Part shown: one piece after another, positions 1 through 11,865 of the stretch
How the letters are laid out: every line of letters starts with the position of its first letter
How positions within the stretch are numbered: the stretch's first letter is position 1
DNA from: Amborella trichopoda
Lineage: Eukaryota; Streptophyta; Magnoliopsida; Amborellales; Amborellaceae
Assembly (NCBI RefSeq): GCF_000471905.2
Contig: NW_006499435.1
Span: 1,143,018-1,207,017, forward strand
Direction of reading: 5' to 3'
Length of the DNA: 64,000 nucleotides
Translations under genes and position numbers: made by a program
The notes under the pieces: model-generated
Databases searched by the model: none
What the model was told of the DNA's origin: nothing
Seen by the model: the letters and a program-made list of their open reading frames with translations, nothing else

Positions 1-27
1 TTTCCATGGAGATACTTATAAACTGAC

Positions 28-222
28 CTTTTGAATAGACAAACTAACCATAACTTCTGCTCCTTTCTCCCCTTCTTCGGCTAAATCGGCCAACTCCAGT
101 TCCTCAAGTGAGAAAATATAATGGCATGTCCATTGGCCATGCCATCTCCCATCGGCTGTTGAAATACTTATAAGATTGTGAGCGGGCCTGGAACTTTTTC
201 TCAAAATTTTCTTCATATTCTT

Positions 223-268
<46 letters not shown>

Positions 269-373
269 TTAGTGTATGCTGTGTAATAGACACAAGTCTG
301 AAATATTCATTTTTTTGAGTAGCAGTTTGAAATATTCATGTACTATCTATTTCCTGTGAACCATGTGTGTGCT

Positions 374-409
<36 letters not shown>

Positions 410-868
410 TAGTGCATGCTGTGTAATACCCTCAAGTTTGAAACGTTCGTTTTTTTGAGTAGCCGTTTGAAATATTCTTGTATTATATATTTCCTGAAAA
501 CTATGAGTGAGAGAGAGAGAGAGAGTTTTCAATATACCAAGTTCACTTCTGTTTAGAATTTGTTCAAAGAGTTCTTACACTTTTGTTCTTTCTGATGAAA
601 TTGTCACTGTTGGACCATGCTTCACCATCTGATATTTCATCCTTGTATGAATAAGCCAATCTGGAGCTCCTTGCTATTGTTAACTGCTTCTTGAATTGGG
701 TGTGAGAAATGGCCTTGAATTTCTTAATTGGTGACTGAACTGTGTAAACCAGTTTAGACGTGTACAGAAGAGACTCTGTCATTTCTACCGTCTTTGGAGA
801 AAAGCTTACTTCCTCTGAAGTCTGAACCATATCCTCGAGACTACTATCAGCGTTATATGTGGCTGTGG
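28..868 (-). CDS. Unidentified plant gene, two internal exons, partial at left edge
   Basis: Two open segments on the minus strand join cleanly. The upstream exon (about 868-579) ends in an AGT codon followed by a GTAAGA donor. The next exon (222-28) starts after a TCTCTCAG acceptor and ends CAAAAG before a GTCAGT donor at the window edge. Both junctions at the shared intron are phase 0, so the frame stays open across roughly 165 codons. The protein is hydrophilic; the second exon reads RPAHNLISISTADGRWHGQW and continues with an acidic stretch (EELELADLAEEGEK). The upstream exon has no ATG in frame, so it is internal or its acceptor lies near 860-870. The remaining exons lie left of the window and possibly to the right. 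I do not recognise the family. The matching phases argue for a real gene rather than chance frames. Confidence 0.6.
225..530. repeat. (GA)n microsatellite and duplicated ~140-bp unit inside an intron
   Basis: A pure GA run at 225-266 is followed by a unit containing TTTTTTTGAGTAGC and TTTGAAATATTC. A (GT)n(GA)n run at 365-408 is followed by a diverged copy of the same unit, and a third GA run lies near 511-524. The whole array sits in the intron between the two exons of the left-edge gene. On the coding strand the first GA run reads as CT and directly forms the polypyrimidine tract of the acceptor at 223-224. Confidence 0.85.
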
Positions 869-2639
869 TTTCTATGACCAAAAGGTCACAATCTTTACTT
901 CCAATGACCTAAGCATCCTAGTTTCCATTGAAACGCTCATGATATATGTTTGCATACCATGACCATTGTGCCCAAATGATGAGGATAATGTTCATGAGGA
1001 CGTTATATGTGGTTCTTTTCTAATTAGTTGGGGTTAGCGACATGAATCCTGATTTGCCATTGGGTTATATGTAAAAAAATAATATTTTGGGTTGGGATTT
1101 GATAAGGTTGGAAAATAATAGAACTTGTATAGAAAGCTATAAAATGAATCCAATATTGTTTGAAATTGGAGCGGTTTGTCAAATTTTTGTTTAAAAATGG
1201 AAACAAAATATTCCCCAAAACCCAAGTGAATTCCAAGCCGAGAAACCCAACAATTGCTTGAGCCTCCGGAATTTTCATGTTATTTTAATTTTCTTAATAT
1301 AAATTAACCGGTTCGACTCAGGGTTGCCCTAGTTGGATGGGGGCTGGGAATTGGTTGGGTTCGTGCTTGGGTCATAGTGAGTTTGAACTTGAGGCGGCTT
1401 TTTTTTAAAAAAAATGGAGCTAAATATTTGACAAAGTGATTGCCTCCCATTTCTTTTGAGTGATCATGGAACTGAATATGAAAAAGCTCCCAAATCTATT
1501 TACACGAAAGATTTTTTTTTACGTAAAAATATTTCAAAAGTATTTGCAAACGTACCAAACGAGCTTTAATATATTAATCACAGCCATAAATGTGCAACAC
1601 ATTTTGTGTCACTTCATTTCTAGATCTATTTATTTGTAAACAGTGAAAAACGCGATTGAGAATACAAAAAGTAAGGGGATAAAAAACATTGTGTTCTGTA
1701 ATTGAGATCCTGAATCCACTTAGTGGAGCAATAACTTCAATGGTGCTGTTGATGAAGAACAAAATTAAGTCCCTTTCTTACATCATATTTTCACGAACTA
1801 TCATTGGCACGTTAAGTTTGGGCATGTAATTCTTTTTTGTTTAAGTCAATCTCTTAATCGGACACTTGAAAGTGCTAGATCCATTTTTGAGTTCAATTAT
1901 ATGTTTTTTCTTCTTCTAGAAGAAGTTTCAACGCTTAAAGCGCTGAATTAACTTTTGGGTTCTTTTGTTTGCTATATGCTTTAAGTCTTGAATAGGATTT
2001 TCATTAATCGATTTTTAAGTTTTCTATTTTGCCCGGAGTCGATTCCACACTTAAAGTACCAAACTCAATTTTTTTTTTTTTTTTGAAATATCGTTTTGAC
2101 ACCTCAAGTGCCAGAGTGTAAAATCTATACCGAGCAAATCGGCCTGGCAGCCTGGCCTGGCCCTGAAAAACTAAAGCCAAGGCCATAAAATGTGGCCCGA
2201 AGGCCGGGCAAGCATGGCCCAAGGGTAAGCTGGGCTAGACTTGGGCTAAGGTTAGCTCGGTTCGATCCTCCCCGGCTCTTTTTTTTCTTATATTTTTTTC
2301 CCTATTTTATTTGCCTCGACTCGGTGTCAAGGCTTAGGGCAGAGCTTGAGCCAGGGGCTTTTTTTTGTTACTGAACCAAAAAGACATAGTCGGAGCTTGA
2401 AGTGCCGAACATGAAGTATTTCGAGAAAAATAAAATCAAACATGAAAAATAGAACCTCAACGTAAACCATGAAGATTCCAAACTGTCTTTTATTTCTAAA
2501 AAGTAAAAACCATATAAAATATTGATCCGAGTCCTTCATTAAACTTAAAGTAGTCATTTGCAGAAAAGATTGGGGTACTTTAATCATTTTCTCTTACTAT
2601 AAGTTTTGTGAGACAAATGGGCATTTTTCTTTCCCTTTT
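869..2639. other. Intergenic stretch without a recognised gene
   Basis: AT-rich sequence with stop codons in all frames. The open frames near 1024-1278 and 2004-2222 have no family likeness and no exon-like borders. A GC-richer, GGCC-rich patch at 2130-2280 (repeated CCTGGC and GGCCC words) looks like a short repeat rather than coding DNA. I see no RNA gene here. Confidence 0.5.
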
Positions 2640-3654
2640 TTAACCGCCATGGAGAGGGCGAAGAGGGTTGCAGAGCCCTAATTTCACATTCCATCTTTCC
2701 TCTTCTTCGTTTCTCCATTTATCTATCAATATTTGTTTTTCTGAATAATCGCTTCTTGGTTCATCGTATTTTTCGAGTCATTTGATTGTGGTTGCAGATC
2801 TGCAAAACCCTAACTTTTCCAAGGCTTTGGATTTGGAGCTTGCAAATACTCTGGATATTGGTGAGTTAATTTGGGTTTTATGTTATTTTATAGTTCAGTT
2901 TTGTTCTCCCTGTCATTTTTTGCTTAAAACCCTAAATTTTCTTGGTGTATTGCAGTTCACGATGCTTTCAGCTATTTGGAAATCTTAGTTTTCTTCTTAT
3001 TTTCTCATTTGATGGTTACCTCGAGATATCTGGTCTGAATCCCTATTTTTTTATGTTTTTTTTAAAATTGTTATAACCTATTATATTGCATTGCTTTATC
3101 AGATTTGAATAAACCGTGATTCTAGTTATTCTTATCATTTATATCAGTTGTTTGCGATGTAGTATTCTGTATAATTTCCTCAATTTTTCTCATTTCTATC
3201 ATATAAAAAACTCTAGTTCCCATCCTTTTGTGATAACTTTGTTGTTTATCAGCAATAATTTGGAATTACTGTATTGGAATTGTAGAAACCCAAGTTTTAT
3301 TATCGCCCTTATTTCTATCACTCGTGTGAGAAGTATTAGGGTATTAGGTCTGTAGTTCTTGCTTCTCCTACTCCGTGAGATTTTATTTTATATTGGATGA
3401 CACCACATTTGAATTTTGAAACAATGTTCCCATTTATCATCGTGTGAGAAGTACTGCAGTTATTGCTTATCCAACTCCACAAATTTTTTTTCTTTTTTCA
3501 CCCTATTCTCCAAAATATGTTTTGATACTCATACGGAACTTTTTCTTTTTGCAGAAATTTAATTACTGGTAAGGTCATTCACGTGGATTGTTCTATCTGG
3601 TGGCAAAAGGAAACTTTCTTTCGTTTTTAGGGTTTACTTCCTAGGGTTTCAGAG
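2640..3654 (+). promoter_or_regulatory. SF3A1 5' leader with a probable leader intron
   Basis: Upstream of the SF3A1 start lies a pyrimidine-rich leader (about 2685-2780, TTTCCTCTTCTTCG type) as is usual for plant housekeeping genes. A good donor (GATATTG then GTGAGTTA) occurs at about 2861, and a TTTTTGCAG acceptor ends at 3554. A leader intron of about 690 bp is therefore likely. No ATG-initiated frame in this part looks coding. The exact transcription start cannot be read from sequence. Confidence 0.45.
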
Positions 3655-6600
3655 ATGCCTGGCCTGGCTGAGATATTAACTCTCCCTGCACCTCCTAGTG
3701 ATGGAAACCTCGGGCCTCTCCCTCCATCCCAACTCACTGAAGAAACCCCAAAAGACAAAGGTTCTCAACAAGAGCAACAGACCTCCACAACTTCCCCTTC
3801 CCCTCCTGTGTCAGTCCCAACACACACCAAAACAATAGGGATCATCCACCCACCACCAGATATTCGAAACATTGTTGACAAAACTGCACAATTTGTTGCC
3901 CGAAATGGGCCTGAATTCGAGAAGAGAATTCTCGCTAACGAAAAGAACAATGCCAAATTCAATTTCTTGAACCCATCCGATCCCTACCATGCCTATTATC
4001 AACATAGAGTATCTGAGTTTCGAACCCAACTACAATCTTCTACTCAGGCTGCTCCAATTCAAGCTGGGCCCATCCCAGATGCCCAAAATGATGCTAGTGC
4101 CCCTGCCTCTGTCCCAGCTCTGGAAACCAATGAAGCGGCCAAACCTGAGTCTCAGTTTAAGCCTATTCGGAAGGTTCTAGAACCCCCCGAAGCTGAGCAA
4201 TACACAGTCAGGCTTCCTGAAGGTATAACAGGAGAGGAATTGGATATTATTAAGCTTACTGCTCAATATGTTGCGAGGAATGGGAAGTCGTTTTTGCAAG
4301 GCTTAACGAGTCGTGAAATCAACAACCCCCAATTTCACTTTATCAAGCCGACACATAGCATGTTCACTTTCTTTACCACCCTTGCCGATGCTTACTCGAA
4401 GGTGTTGATGCCCCCAAAAGGGTTGACGGAGAAGCTTAGGAAGAACGCAGCTGATATGACCACTGTTTTGGAGAGGTGCTTGCATAGGCTTGAGTGGGAG
4501 AAGTCTCAAGAGCAGGCTCGACAAAAGGCAGAGGATGAGATTGAACAGGAGAGGTTACAAATGGCAATGATAGATTGGCATGACTTTGTGGTTGTGGAGA
4601 CTATTGAGTTTGCAGATGATGAGGATGAGGAGTTGCCTCAACCCATGACATTGGAGGAGGTTATAAGGAGAAGCAAGGCCTCTGCTTTGGAGGAAATGGA
4701 AGAGGTGGTGGAGCCTGGTAAAGAAGTGGAGATGGAGATGGATGAAGAGGAAGTGGAGCTTGTTGAAGAGAGCATGAGAACTGCAAGTCTCGAGGACAAT
4801 GCTGATGATGGGAAGAAAGATGAAAACACCCATGCTAAACCTGCCGAGGAATCAGAGCCACCCATGAGAATTGTGAAGAATTGGAAGAGGCCGGAAGAGA
4901 GGCTTCCTGCTGAGAGGGACCCAACAAAGTTTGTTGTCTCGCCAATAACTGGAGAGCTCATTCCTATCAACGAGATGGCCGAGCATATTCGCATCTCTCT
5001 TATAGATCCCAAGTATAAGGAGCAAAAGGAAAGGATGATGGCTAAAATTAGAGAGACCACCTTGGCTCAAGATGACGAAATCTCGAGAAACATTGTTGGG
5101 CTCGCTAGAACCCGCCCCGATATCTTCGGAACCACTGAGGAAGAGGTCTCAAATGCTGTGAAGGCTGAGATTGAGAAGAAGAAGGAAGACCAACCGAAAC
5201 AAGTCATTTGGGATGGGCACACAGGAAGCATTGGAAGAACTGCAAACCAAGCCATGTCCCAAAACCTCATTGGCGAGGAACAACCTGATCAAAATGGTAA
5301 TGATGGTCGGGTCCTTCCAGGTCCTGGCCCTCTTCCTAAACCAGGCATGCCCTCTATTAGGCCCCTTCCTCCACCACCAGGACTTGCTCTTAACATTCCT
5401 CGACCACCTCCAAATGTTCAGTTCTCAACACCGGGTAGCTCAGGGCTTATTATGCCATCCTCTGGTCCTAGACCACCTGTAATTCCTATTTTACCCTCTG
5501 TGAGGCCAGCCATGTCTATGCCTTCGATGCAACAGCCTATGATGATGGGTAGGCCACAACCGCCTCCTCCACCTTCAGGTTCGATGGGTATGCCCAATTT
5601 CACAATTCCGCCCCCACCAGGGGCTCAGTTTACGCCTCTGGGGATGCCGAGGCCTTTTATGCCCATGCAAATGCCTCCTCAAAGTATGCAAATGATGCCA
5701 CCACCGCCTTTGCCACAAGGGATTCCACCGCCGCCCCCACCTGAGGAGGCACCTCCTCCGTTGCCAGATGAGCCGGAGCCGAAGAGACAGAAGGTGGATG
5801 ATGCGGCTTTGGTACCCGAGGACCAGTTCTTGGCTCAACATCCGGTATGTTGCTTTTTACGTTCTTGGCAATCACTCTTTGTTTTGTTATGTTTATTTTT
5901 CTTTGTTGCTTGTGTTTGGATGATCCCTTCTCTTTGTTCTTCTTTAAGGTTCTTGGAGTAATTAGTGATATGAAATTTAGCTGTTTGCGGTTTCTAGGCA
6001 TACGATTCAGAGTGCTTGCACCAGATGATACTCACTTGTGTATGTGCACCATATATCCTCATTTTGGGCAGTGGTCCATAAATGTGAGTCATGCATGCGT
6101 GATATGTGTGGTTAATTGTGCATGTGTGCTGTGTGCGCATGTGTGTCTCAAGGAGGGAGTCATTAAGAATAAATTGTGGAAGTTAGTGAAAATGGATGCA
6201 TTTTTGGATGTTTTCTTGCATGTTAGTGCATTATGTGTATATTGTAAAATTAAGTAATATGTTTAATATTTTACCAAATGCATCATATAAATAATGCACA
6301 TCAAATTAATTTTGGTATTCATTTAAGATTTGAAGTGATATGCATAATTTCAATTCCCAATACTTATCGTGGATTGCTGACTCTAAGGCTTATGTTCAGG
6401 GTCCAATCACTAAGGTGTGTTAATCAGTGACTTCATTGAGTCAACTTGTTAGTTCTTAGTTATGCATGATAAAATTGGTTTGATGAGCTGAGATTGTATG
6501 GCAATTATTAATGATTAGCCTGATATAACTGATGAATTTACGGACAGTCCATCCAATTCTAATCCTTTTTTTTGTCTCTATTGACTGGTTATTTTTATGA

Positions 6601-6906
6601 ATATTTTCTTACTATGGATATCCGTTGTTTTCATAGGGATCTACACGTATTGCTGTTTCTGTTCCTAATGCTGAAGAGGGAAATCTCAAAGGACAAGTAT
6701 TGGAAATCATGGTGCAATCTTTATCAGAAACGATAGGGAATCTAAAAGAGAAGATTGCTGGAGAGATTCAACTTCCTGCGAACAAGCAAAAGCTGAGTGG
6801 TCGGACTGGTTTCCTCAAGGACAACATGACTCTTGCATATTACAATATTGGTCCAGGAGAAACTCTTACCCTTGCTTTGAGGGAACGTGGTGGCCGAAAG
6901 AGATGA
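3655..6906 (+). CDS. SF3A1: Splicing factor 3A subunit 1 (SF3a120/Prp21 orthologue)
   Basis: Nuclear component of the U2 snRNP: the SF3a complex (SF3A1-SF3A2-SF3A3) binds with SF3b near the branch point. Two coding exons: 3655-5844 and 6637-6906, with a GTATGT donor after CATCCG and a TTTTCATAG acceptor; phase 0; 819 aa in all, near the roughly 785 aa of Arabidopsis. Domains in order: SURP1 at about 65-122 (KTAQFVARNGPEFEKR), SURP2 at about 190-250 (LTAQYVARNGKSFLQ), the Prp21-like central region at about 255-480 with a charged DE-rich segment at 320-395, a proline/methionine-rich tract at about 555-715, and a C-terminal ubiquitin-like domain encoded entirely by exon 2, ending in the family's LRERGGRKR tail. 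Exon 1 stays open 117 nt into the intron, so intron retention would give a protein with a short hydrophobic tail in place of the ubiquitin fold. The start is the first ATG after the leader and fits the family N terminus. Confidence 0.97.
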
Positions 6907-8404
6907 GAAATATCTTTCCCCTTCAGGCAAGAGAAGGTTATATCCCAAGTAGCATCGCGAATTAGGCCTTCTCTAAATCATAGAAACAAAATCATGGGAA
7001 CGACCTGTGTTTTTACATATTTTAGATGTCTAATAACCTGTATCTTTTATATTTTGGTTTTCTTTCATTTGTGAGGCATCTGATACTTTGATATGTTGCT
7101 GCAGATTAAAGTTCTTCATACTTTGGATAGGACTGATTATGTCTTCCGTGATATTTTGATTAGGAAGTGTTCTTATATTTTTTTTTTTTCAAACTTAACC
7201 GGATGTGTAATATCTGCTGCAGATATGGCAGGCGCTCATTTTCCCTCATGGGGTTGCTTATTACACCTCAACTTTTAGTGGAACCAGCCAAAAGAGGGCT
7301 TGTTGTTTTTATGTTTTAATTTTTCTTTCGTTTACTAATGTTTTTGGGTTGCTAATAACTTGGATGCCATCTTGTCATTACCAAAGCATGTGATGATTCT
7401 GATGTCAGAAATCTTTTAGAGTAATTTCTCATATACATTATAATATGCAGGTTGCTGTTTCTGGTGAAGTTCTGGAAGGTCCAGGTTGCTTCAATTCTGA
7501 TGAAATTTTGTTAGTGTGATCTATGTTATTGTGTCCTAATCGTTGTGACCCTTTAACAAGGAAATCTGATGTGACTTTGCAGTTCATTTTGGCAGCAAGT
7601 GCCAGGAATGAATGAGTTTAGAAGAAGTTCTCGTGGTGCTCCAAAGATGGCTGTTAATGTACAATGTTGGGATAAGTAAAGTACTATTTTATTTTCCTCT
7701 GGTTGCCCTTTTCTGAATGGTGAATGCCTCAACCGGTCGTTTTATCATACATTCTGTATGGGGCATAAAGAGGGCTACCACCTAACACGCATTGTGTTGG
7801 ACAGCTGATGAATATTATTAATAGTTGCATTAAGTAGTGTGTAGGACATTGCCTTTGTACATGATTTATTCAGTTTGTGTCTATGCACGATTGGACCAAT
7901 TTTTTAGCATAATTTATTGAATTATACAAGAACGTAGTTGTGGTATTGGTTCTCGAAAATCCAGCTGAATATTTGACTGAATTGTCATTGACTTGAGTCT
8001 AGCCTTAAGGTATTAATCTGGTTACAGATAAGCTAAATCCTATCCATTTCATTATTCATCACAGATTTTGAGTCATTTCACCTGTCTGTTGTACTGGGGA
8101 TCATTTAATGCTAGACCGGTTGACATTTAATAGTAGTGCTTCAGTGTGATTAATGCATGGGAGAAAATATCATTGCGTTTCTATGTGGTTAATCTTCAAA
8201 AAAAATTATTTGCATGGTATCCAGTAAGAAGAGTCTTTTCTTTTGCTTACATTCTATGAAGGATGAACATATGCAACCAGTTGTTATAATGTTGAACACA
8301 AACAGCATGCTGCATTGAGTTTTAGTTGTTGACTTTTAGTTGCACTTTTCATTATGAAAATTGGAGAACTGCTCATCCATCTCAACATAATAGAATAAGG
8401 AGAA
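6907..8404. other. SF3A1 3' flank and intergenic DNA
   Basis: The 3' UTR follows the TGA. Between 7090 and 7680 there are several TGCAG words, each followed by short open stretches (for example at 7450 and 7583), which could be alternative 3' exons. None has a recognisable domain or a continuous frame. After 7700 nothing is recognisable. Confidence 0.35.
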
Positions 8405-8614
8405 CTTGTTTTGTGATTTGGTCGTTCGCATCATTCATGACCTTGATGAGTCTTTACTTAGGGTGATACCCATCCCTTTGGGCTCAGCTACCTTCTGTTA
8501 TGGAGTCAATAACTAGGCGTGTTACTTGTTTTGTGATTTGGTCGCTTGCACACCATTCATGACATTGATAAGTCTTTATGTCGGGTGATACCCATCCCTT
8601 GGGGCTCAGAGCTA
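8405..8614. repeat. Tandem duplication, period 120 bp
   Basis: A unit starting CTTGTTTTGTGATTTGGTCG and containing GGGTGATACCCATCCC occurs at 8405 and again at 8525, with about ten differences over 90 bp. No coding signal. Confidence 0.85.
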
Positions 8615-8769
8615 CCATCACTGAATGAAAACCAAATTCCTCAAAAGTGATGGTGCCCTGCAATCAACATCAAAACTCCTAGGCCGGCCCTTGGGCATTC
8701 ATGTTGGGACATCTCAACCCTTCTTGCACACCCTACTTTGGATTGCAAGATTGTGACTTCAAAGGATTG

Positions 8770-8862
8770 GGGGTCTGCTCCTTGTGTTGATGGTTATGCC
8801 CGATTTTAGAGGTCCATATATTTTCATTTGTTGCTATAGAAGCATGGGTGTCATTTTAGCTA
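8770..8862. repeat. Dispersed repeat shared with 20458-20540
   Basis: About 85 bp containing AGAGGTCCATATAT and GCTATAGAAGCATGGGTGTC is found here and again, in the same orientation, at 20458-20540. At the second site it adjoins the copia/LINE relic, so it probably belongs to a transposable element. The family is unknown. Confidence 0.7.
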
Positions 8863-8897
8863 ATGATATTATAGAGTTGGACATGCTCAAGTTTTTT

Positions 8898-9652
8898 GTA
8901 GAGAGTCTAGAGATCCCCTTTTTCTGGTATATCAGATGCTTGATTACCTTCTTTGTGTTGCAATGAAGGCTCTCATATGAGCCAATAATCTTGTCAACAT
9001 TTCAATGTTGTTGACCTTTTGGAGTACCTAGTTACACTTTGTTCTTTCAATTCTATTTAATAAGATTACTAAGAAAAATAGAATAGTTTTAATGGTGGTG
9101 TTCCAAGTGCATTGCATCAGTGTTGGATATCTTTCTAGGAAGGTATCTTGAGCTCTCAACAAAAGCTTGTGGGGTCGGTGGTTGTGTATGGAATGAAAAT
9201 TATCAGTATGGAAGGGGTAATGTTCGTCCTACCTCAGCAAGGTTATTTTTATGAAAGCCTTCCACCCTAGTATTGTAGAGAGTCTAGAGATCCCCTTTTT
9301 CTGGTATGTCAGATGCTTGATTACCTTCTTTGTGTTGCAATGAAGGCTCTCATATGAGCCAATAATCTTGTCAACATTTCAATGTGTTGACCTTTTGGAC
9401 TACCTAGTTACACTTTGTTCTTTCAATTCTATTTAATAAGATTACTAAGAAAAATAGAATAGTTTTAATGGTGGAGTTCCAAGTGCATTGCATCAGAGTT
9501 GGATATCTTTCTAGGAAGGTATCTTGAGCTCTCAACAAAAGCTTGTGGGGTCGGTGGTTGTGTATGGAATGAAAATTATCAGTATGGAAGGGGCAGTGTT
9601 TATCCTACCTTAGCAAGGTTATTTTAAAGAAATCCTTCCACCCTACTATCAT
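8898..9652. repeat. Two-copy tandem duplication, period 377 bp
   Basis: The unit begins GTAGAGAGTCTAGAGATCCC at 8898 and again at 9275 and runs to about 9652. The copies differ at only a few sites (for example one base lost in the TTGTTGACC word and a small change near the end), so the duplication is recent. No open frame spans the unit. Confidence 0.92.
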
Positions 9653-9924
9653 TGTCCATCAATTGTTCCTATTCCTGATCCCCACATAGATACTATGAAT
9701 AGGTATCATCCAGAAAATATAGGTGTTCATTAGCCAATTACTATATACAAGGTGACACAAAATAGGCGCCTCCTAAGGAAAATGTTATGAATAGGCTTGT
9801 GGTATGACCCTCTCCTCATAAAGTAGGACTCTCAGCCTCCTTGCAAATTGTTTTTCCACGTCTCATTTGCAGTTCATCCTGCATTCTACTTGTGTTTTAT
9901 TTGTTTTTTTTGCTGGTTTAGTGA

Positions 9925-10025
9925 GGAAGGGCTCCCCTATCCGCGATAGGAATAGAACTCAAGATGTTACTTTGTGGCACTCCACCACCTTGACCACCTA
10001 GCCTCGAGCTGATTCTTGAGCAGAT
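9925..10025 (-). repeat. Possible tRNA-derived SINE fragment
   Basis: Read on the minus strand, the segment has GGCTAGGTGGTCAAGG, GAGTGCC and then TTGAGTTCTATTCCTA, spaced like the A and B boxes of a tRNA-derived RNA polymerase III promoter. The B box is imperfect (GTTCTATTCC against the usual GTTCGANTCC) and I cannot define the ends or a tail. Low confidence. Confidence 0.25.
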
Positions 10026-10582
10026 TGGTCTTTGATATAAGTCATATCTGCATGTCTTGATGCAGATGAAGATTATGTAACATACATACCACATATTACT
10101 ATCTTAACTTTGTTTGTCCAAAAGAGAAACAAAGTACTTGCTCAAGTTTGTGGTTGAATGAATATGAAGGTATACCCCATTTTAGGCCATCATATATTTT
10201 AATCCGTATTCGCCCAATAATGTTTGTGTAGATGAATTCTAGTGGTTAGATGGCTCATTTACATTTTGTAAATCTTGGTAACATCTGATTTCTTTCTGAT
10301 GATTATCTACTCCCAAATGTGGAGGGATGAAGTTCAATGTTTTTTTGTGTTTTGCGGATTAGGATTCGTGTAGTTGACTCCAATTAGTTGAGGAAAGAAA
10401 CAGTACGACGGGGAGTATGTGGTATACAAGAGTAAAGTGGTCTAGCATATGAGAACCTACTCACAATGCATTAAACTTCAATTGCAAACTTGCTGCCATC
10501 ACATTTTGTGAAAGTAATCATTGTCGACTGTGAAATGGAGTGTATGTATCTACATTGATGTGTGTTGTTAATCGGAACAATT

Positions 10583-11865
10583 TTTTTTTAATATGTTAAC
10601 CATTAATTGGGGATAAAACCTTGGCAAACCACAAAAACGGTGCTTAAGGGGAGAAGTGAGTACAGAGATCAAAAACCTCTTTCAAAAAGTTACGAACAGG
10701 GGAAGCAACCTAAAGAAAGAGGCCCATCCAGAGTACATAAAGAACCAAAAGAAAGCAAGAAACAAAAAATCTAAGAAAAGAAAGCCATTTAGAATCCTTC
10801 CATTGCTGCTGCGTCTTTGGCGAGGGAATCAGCGACATGATTTCCTTCTCTCCAAGATTGCATCCATTCGATGAATATATTCCTGCAAAGGAAATGGATC
10901 CGGTTAACTGAGTGAGACAAATGCCAAGGTGGAGGAGAGGCAGGGTTTTGGGTCCAAAACAGAGTGTTCCTGGAGTCGCCCTCTATGGTAATAGAGGTTA
11001 AATTGAGGTTATGGATGAGAAGTTGAGCTTAAGCCTCTCCCGAGGGGGAGGTTTCCAGGGTGAAGACTTAAGAGGGGCGGGAACAGTTATGGCGAAGGAC
11101 CGAAACCCAATCTTGGTGGAATGCTGAAGTCGGAATACCTTTGAAACGAGGGTGGTTAGAGACCCAGATGATCGTGGAAGAAAAGAGCTTGTTGAAGATT
11201 GTGAACCAAGGAGAGTGAACCCCTCTGAATATTTTGTTATTTTTTTCTATCCACAGTGCTCAAAGGACTGCAGGAACCGTGGTTTTCCACAATAAGATTG
11301 GCCAAGGGAAAGGCTACATAGAGGAAATAATAGAAGTGACTTCGGCCGGGAGAACCCATTCCACTTTGAAAAGCTGTAATATAGTAGCAACCCAAAGGTT
11401 GAAAGCATATGGGCAATGCAGAAAGAGGTGATCATTAGTTTCCTCTTCTACAAAACACAGAACACATCACTTTGAAAAGCTGTAATATAGTAGCACCCCA
11501 AAGGTTGAAAGCATACGGGCAATGCAGAAAGAGGTGATCATTAGTTTCCTCTTGTGCAAAACACAGAACACAACGATTAGGGAGCTGAAGGCCTCTTATC
11601 TATAACTGGTCGATAGTGAGAGCTCTCTGCGAGAGTGCCAGCCATATGGAGACCTTGAGTTTAGGGGGAACAAGCGTACCGGGCCTGAGCGACAGTTGAG
11701 ATGGGAGCTAGGGGGAAGGTGGGAGGTAAAGTCAGAGCTTGGTAGAAAGAGGAAACTGAGAAATTAACTCCCGAGGAGGGGCTCCAAATTATGCAATCTT
11801 GTGCAGAAGGGGCCAAAAAACAGTCTTGCAGTTGAGCCGAGAGAGAGGCAAAAGTGCACAACTCT
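10583..11865 (-). mobile_element. L1-type LINE relic (zf-RVT and RNase H portions)
   Basis: Minus-strand remains of the 3' half of a plant L1 LINE. At about 11860-11660 the frame reads WSPSSGVNFSVSSFYQALT, the zinc-binding reverse-transcriptase module, and 11435-11247 continues with further RT-C-terminal-like sequence. At 10874-10797 the minus strand reads WREGNHVADSLAKDAAA, the conserved end of the RNase H domain. A T run at about 10583 could be the poly(A) tail read on the opposite strand. The frame is broken by several stops and by an internal duplication at 11363-11575. The 5' part is absent. Confidence 0.85.
11363..11575. repeat. 106-bp tandem duplication inside the L1 relic
   Basis: A unit starting ACTTTGAAAAGCTGTAATAT occurs at 11363 and 11469, differing at a handful of positions (CAACCC/CACCCC, CATATG/CATACG, CTTCTAC/CTTGTGC). 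It lies between the zf-RVT and RNase H remnants and so arose after the LINE inserted or during its decay. Confidence 0.9.

Noticed and set aside
4638-5060. 140-codon minus-strand frame inside SF3A1
   Set aside because: Shadow of the SF3A1 coding strand; low-complexity Ser-rich translation opposite a Glu-rich segment.
7090-7690. Possible extra exons of SF3A1 downstream of its stop
   Set aside because: The family C terminus (GGRKR then stop) is complete at 6906; the downstream open bits are short and lack a shared frame.
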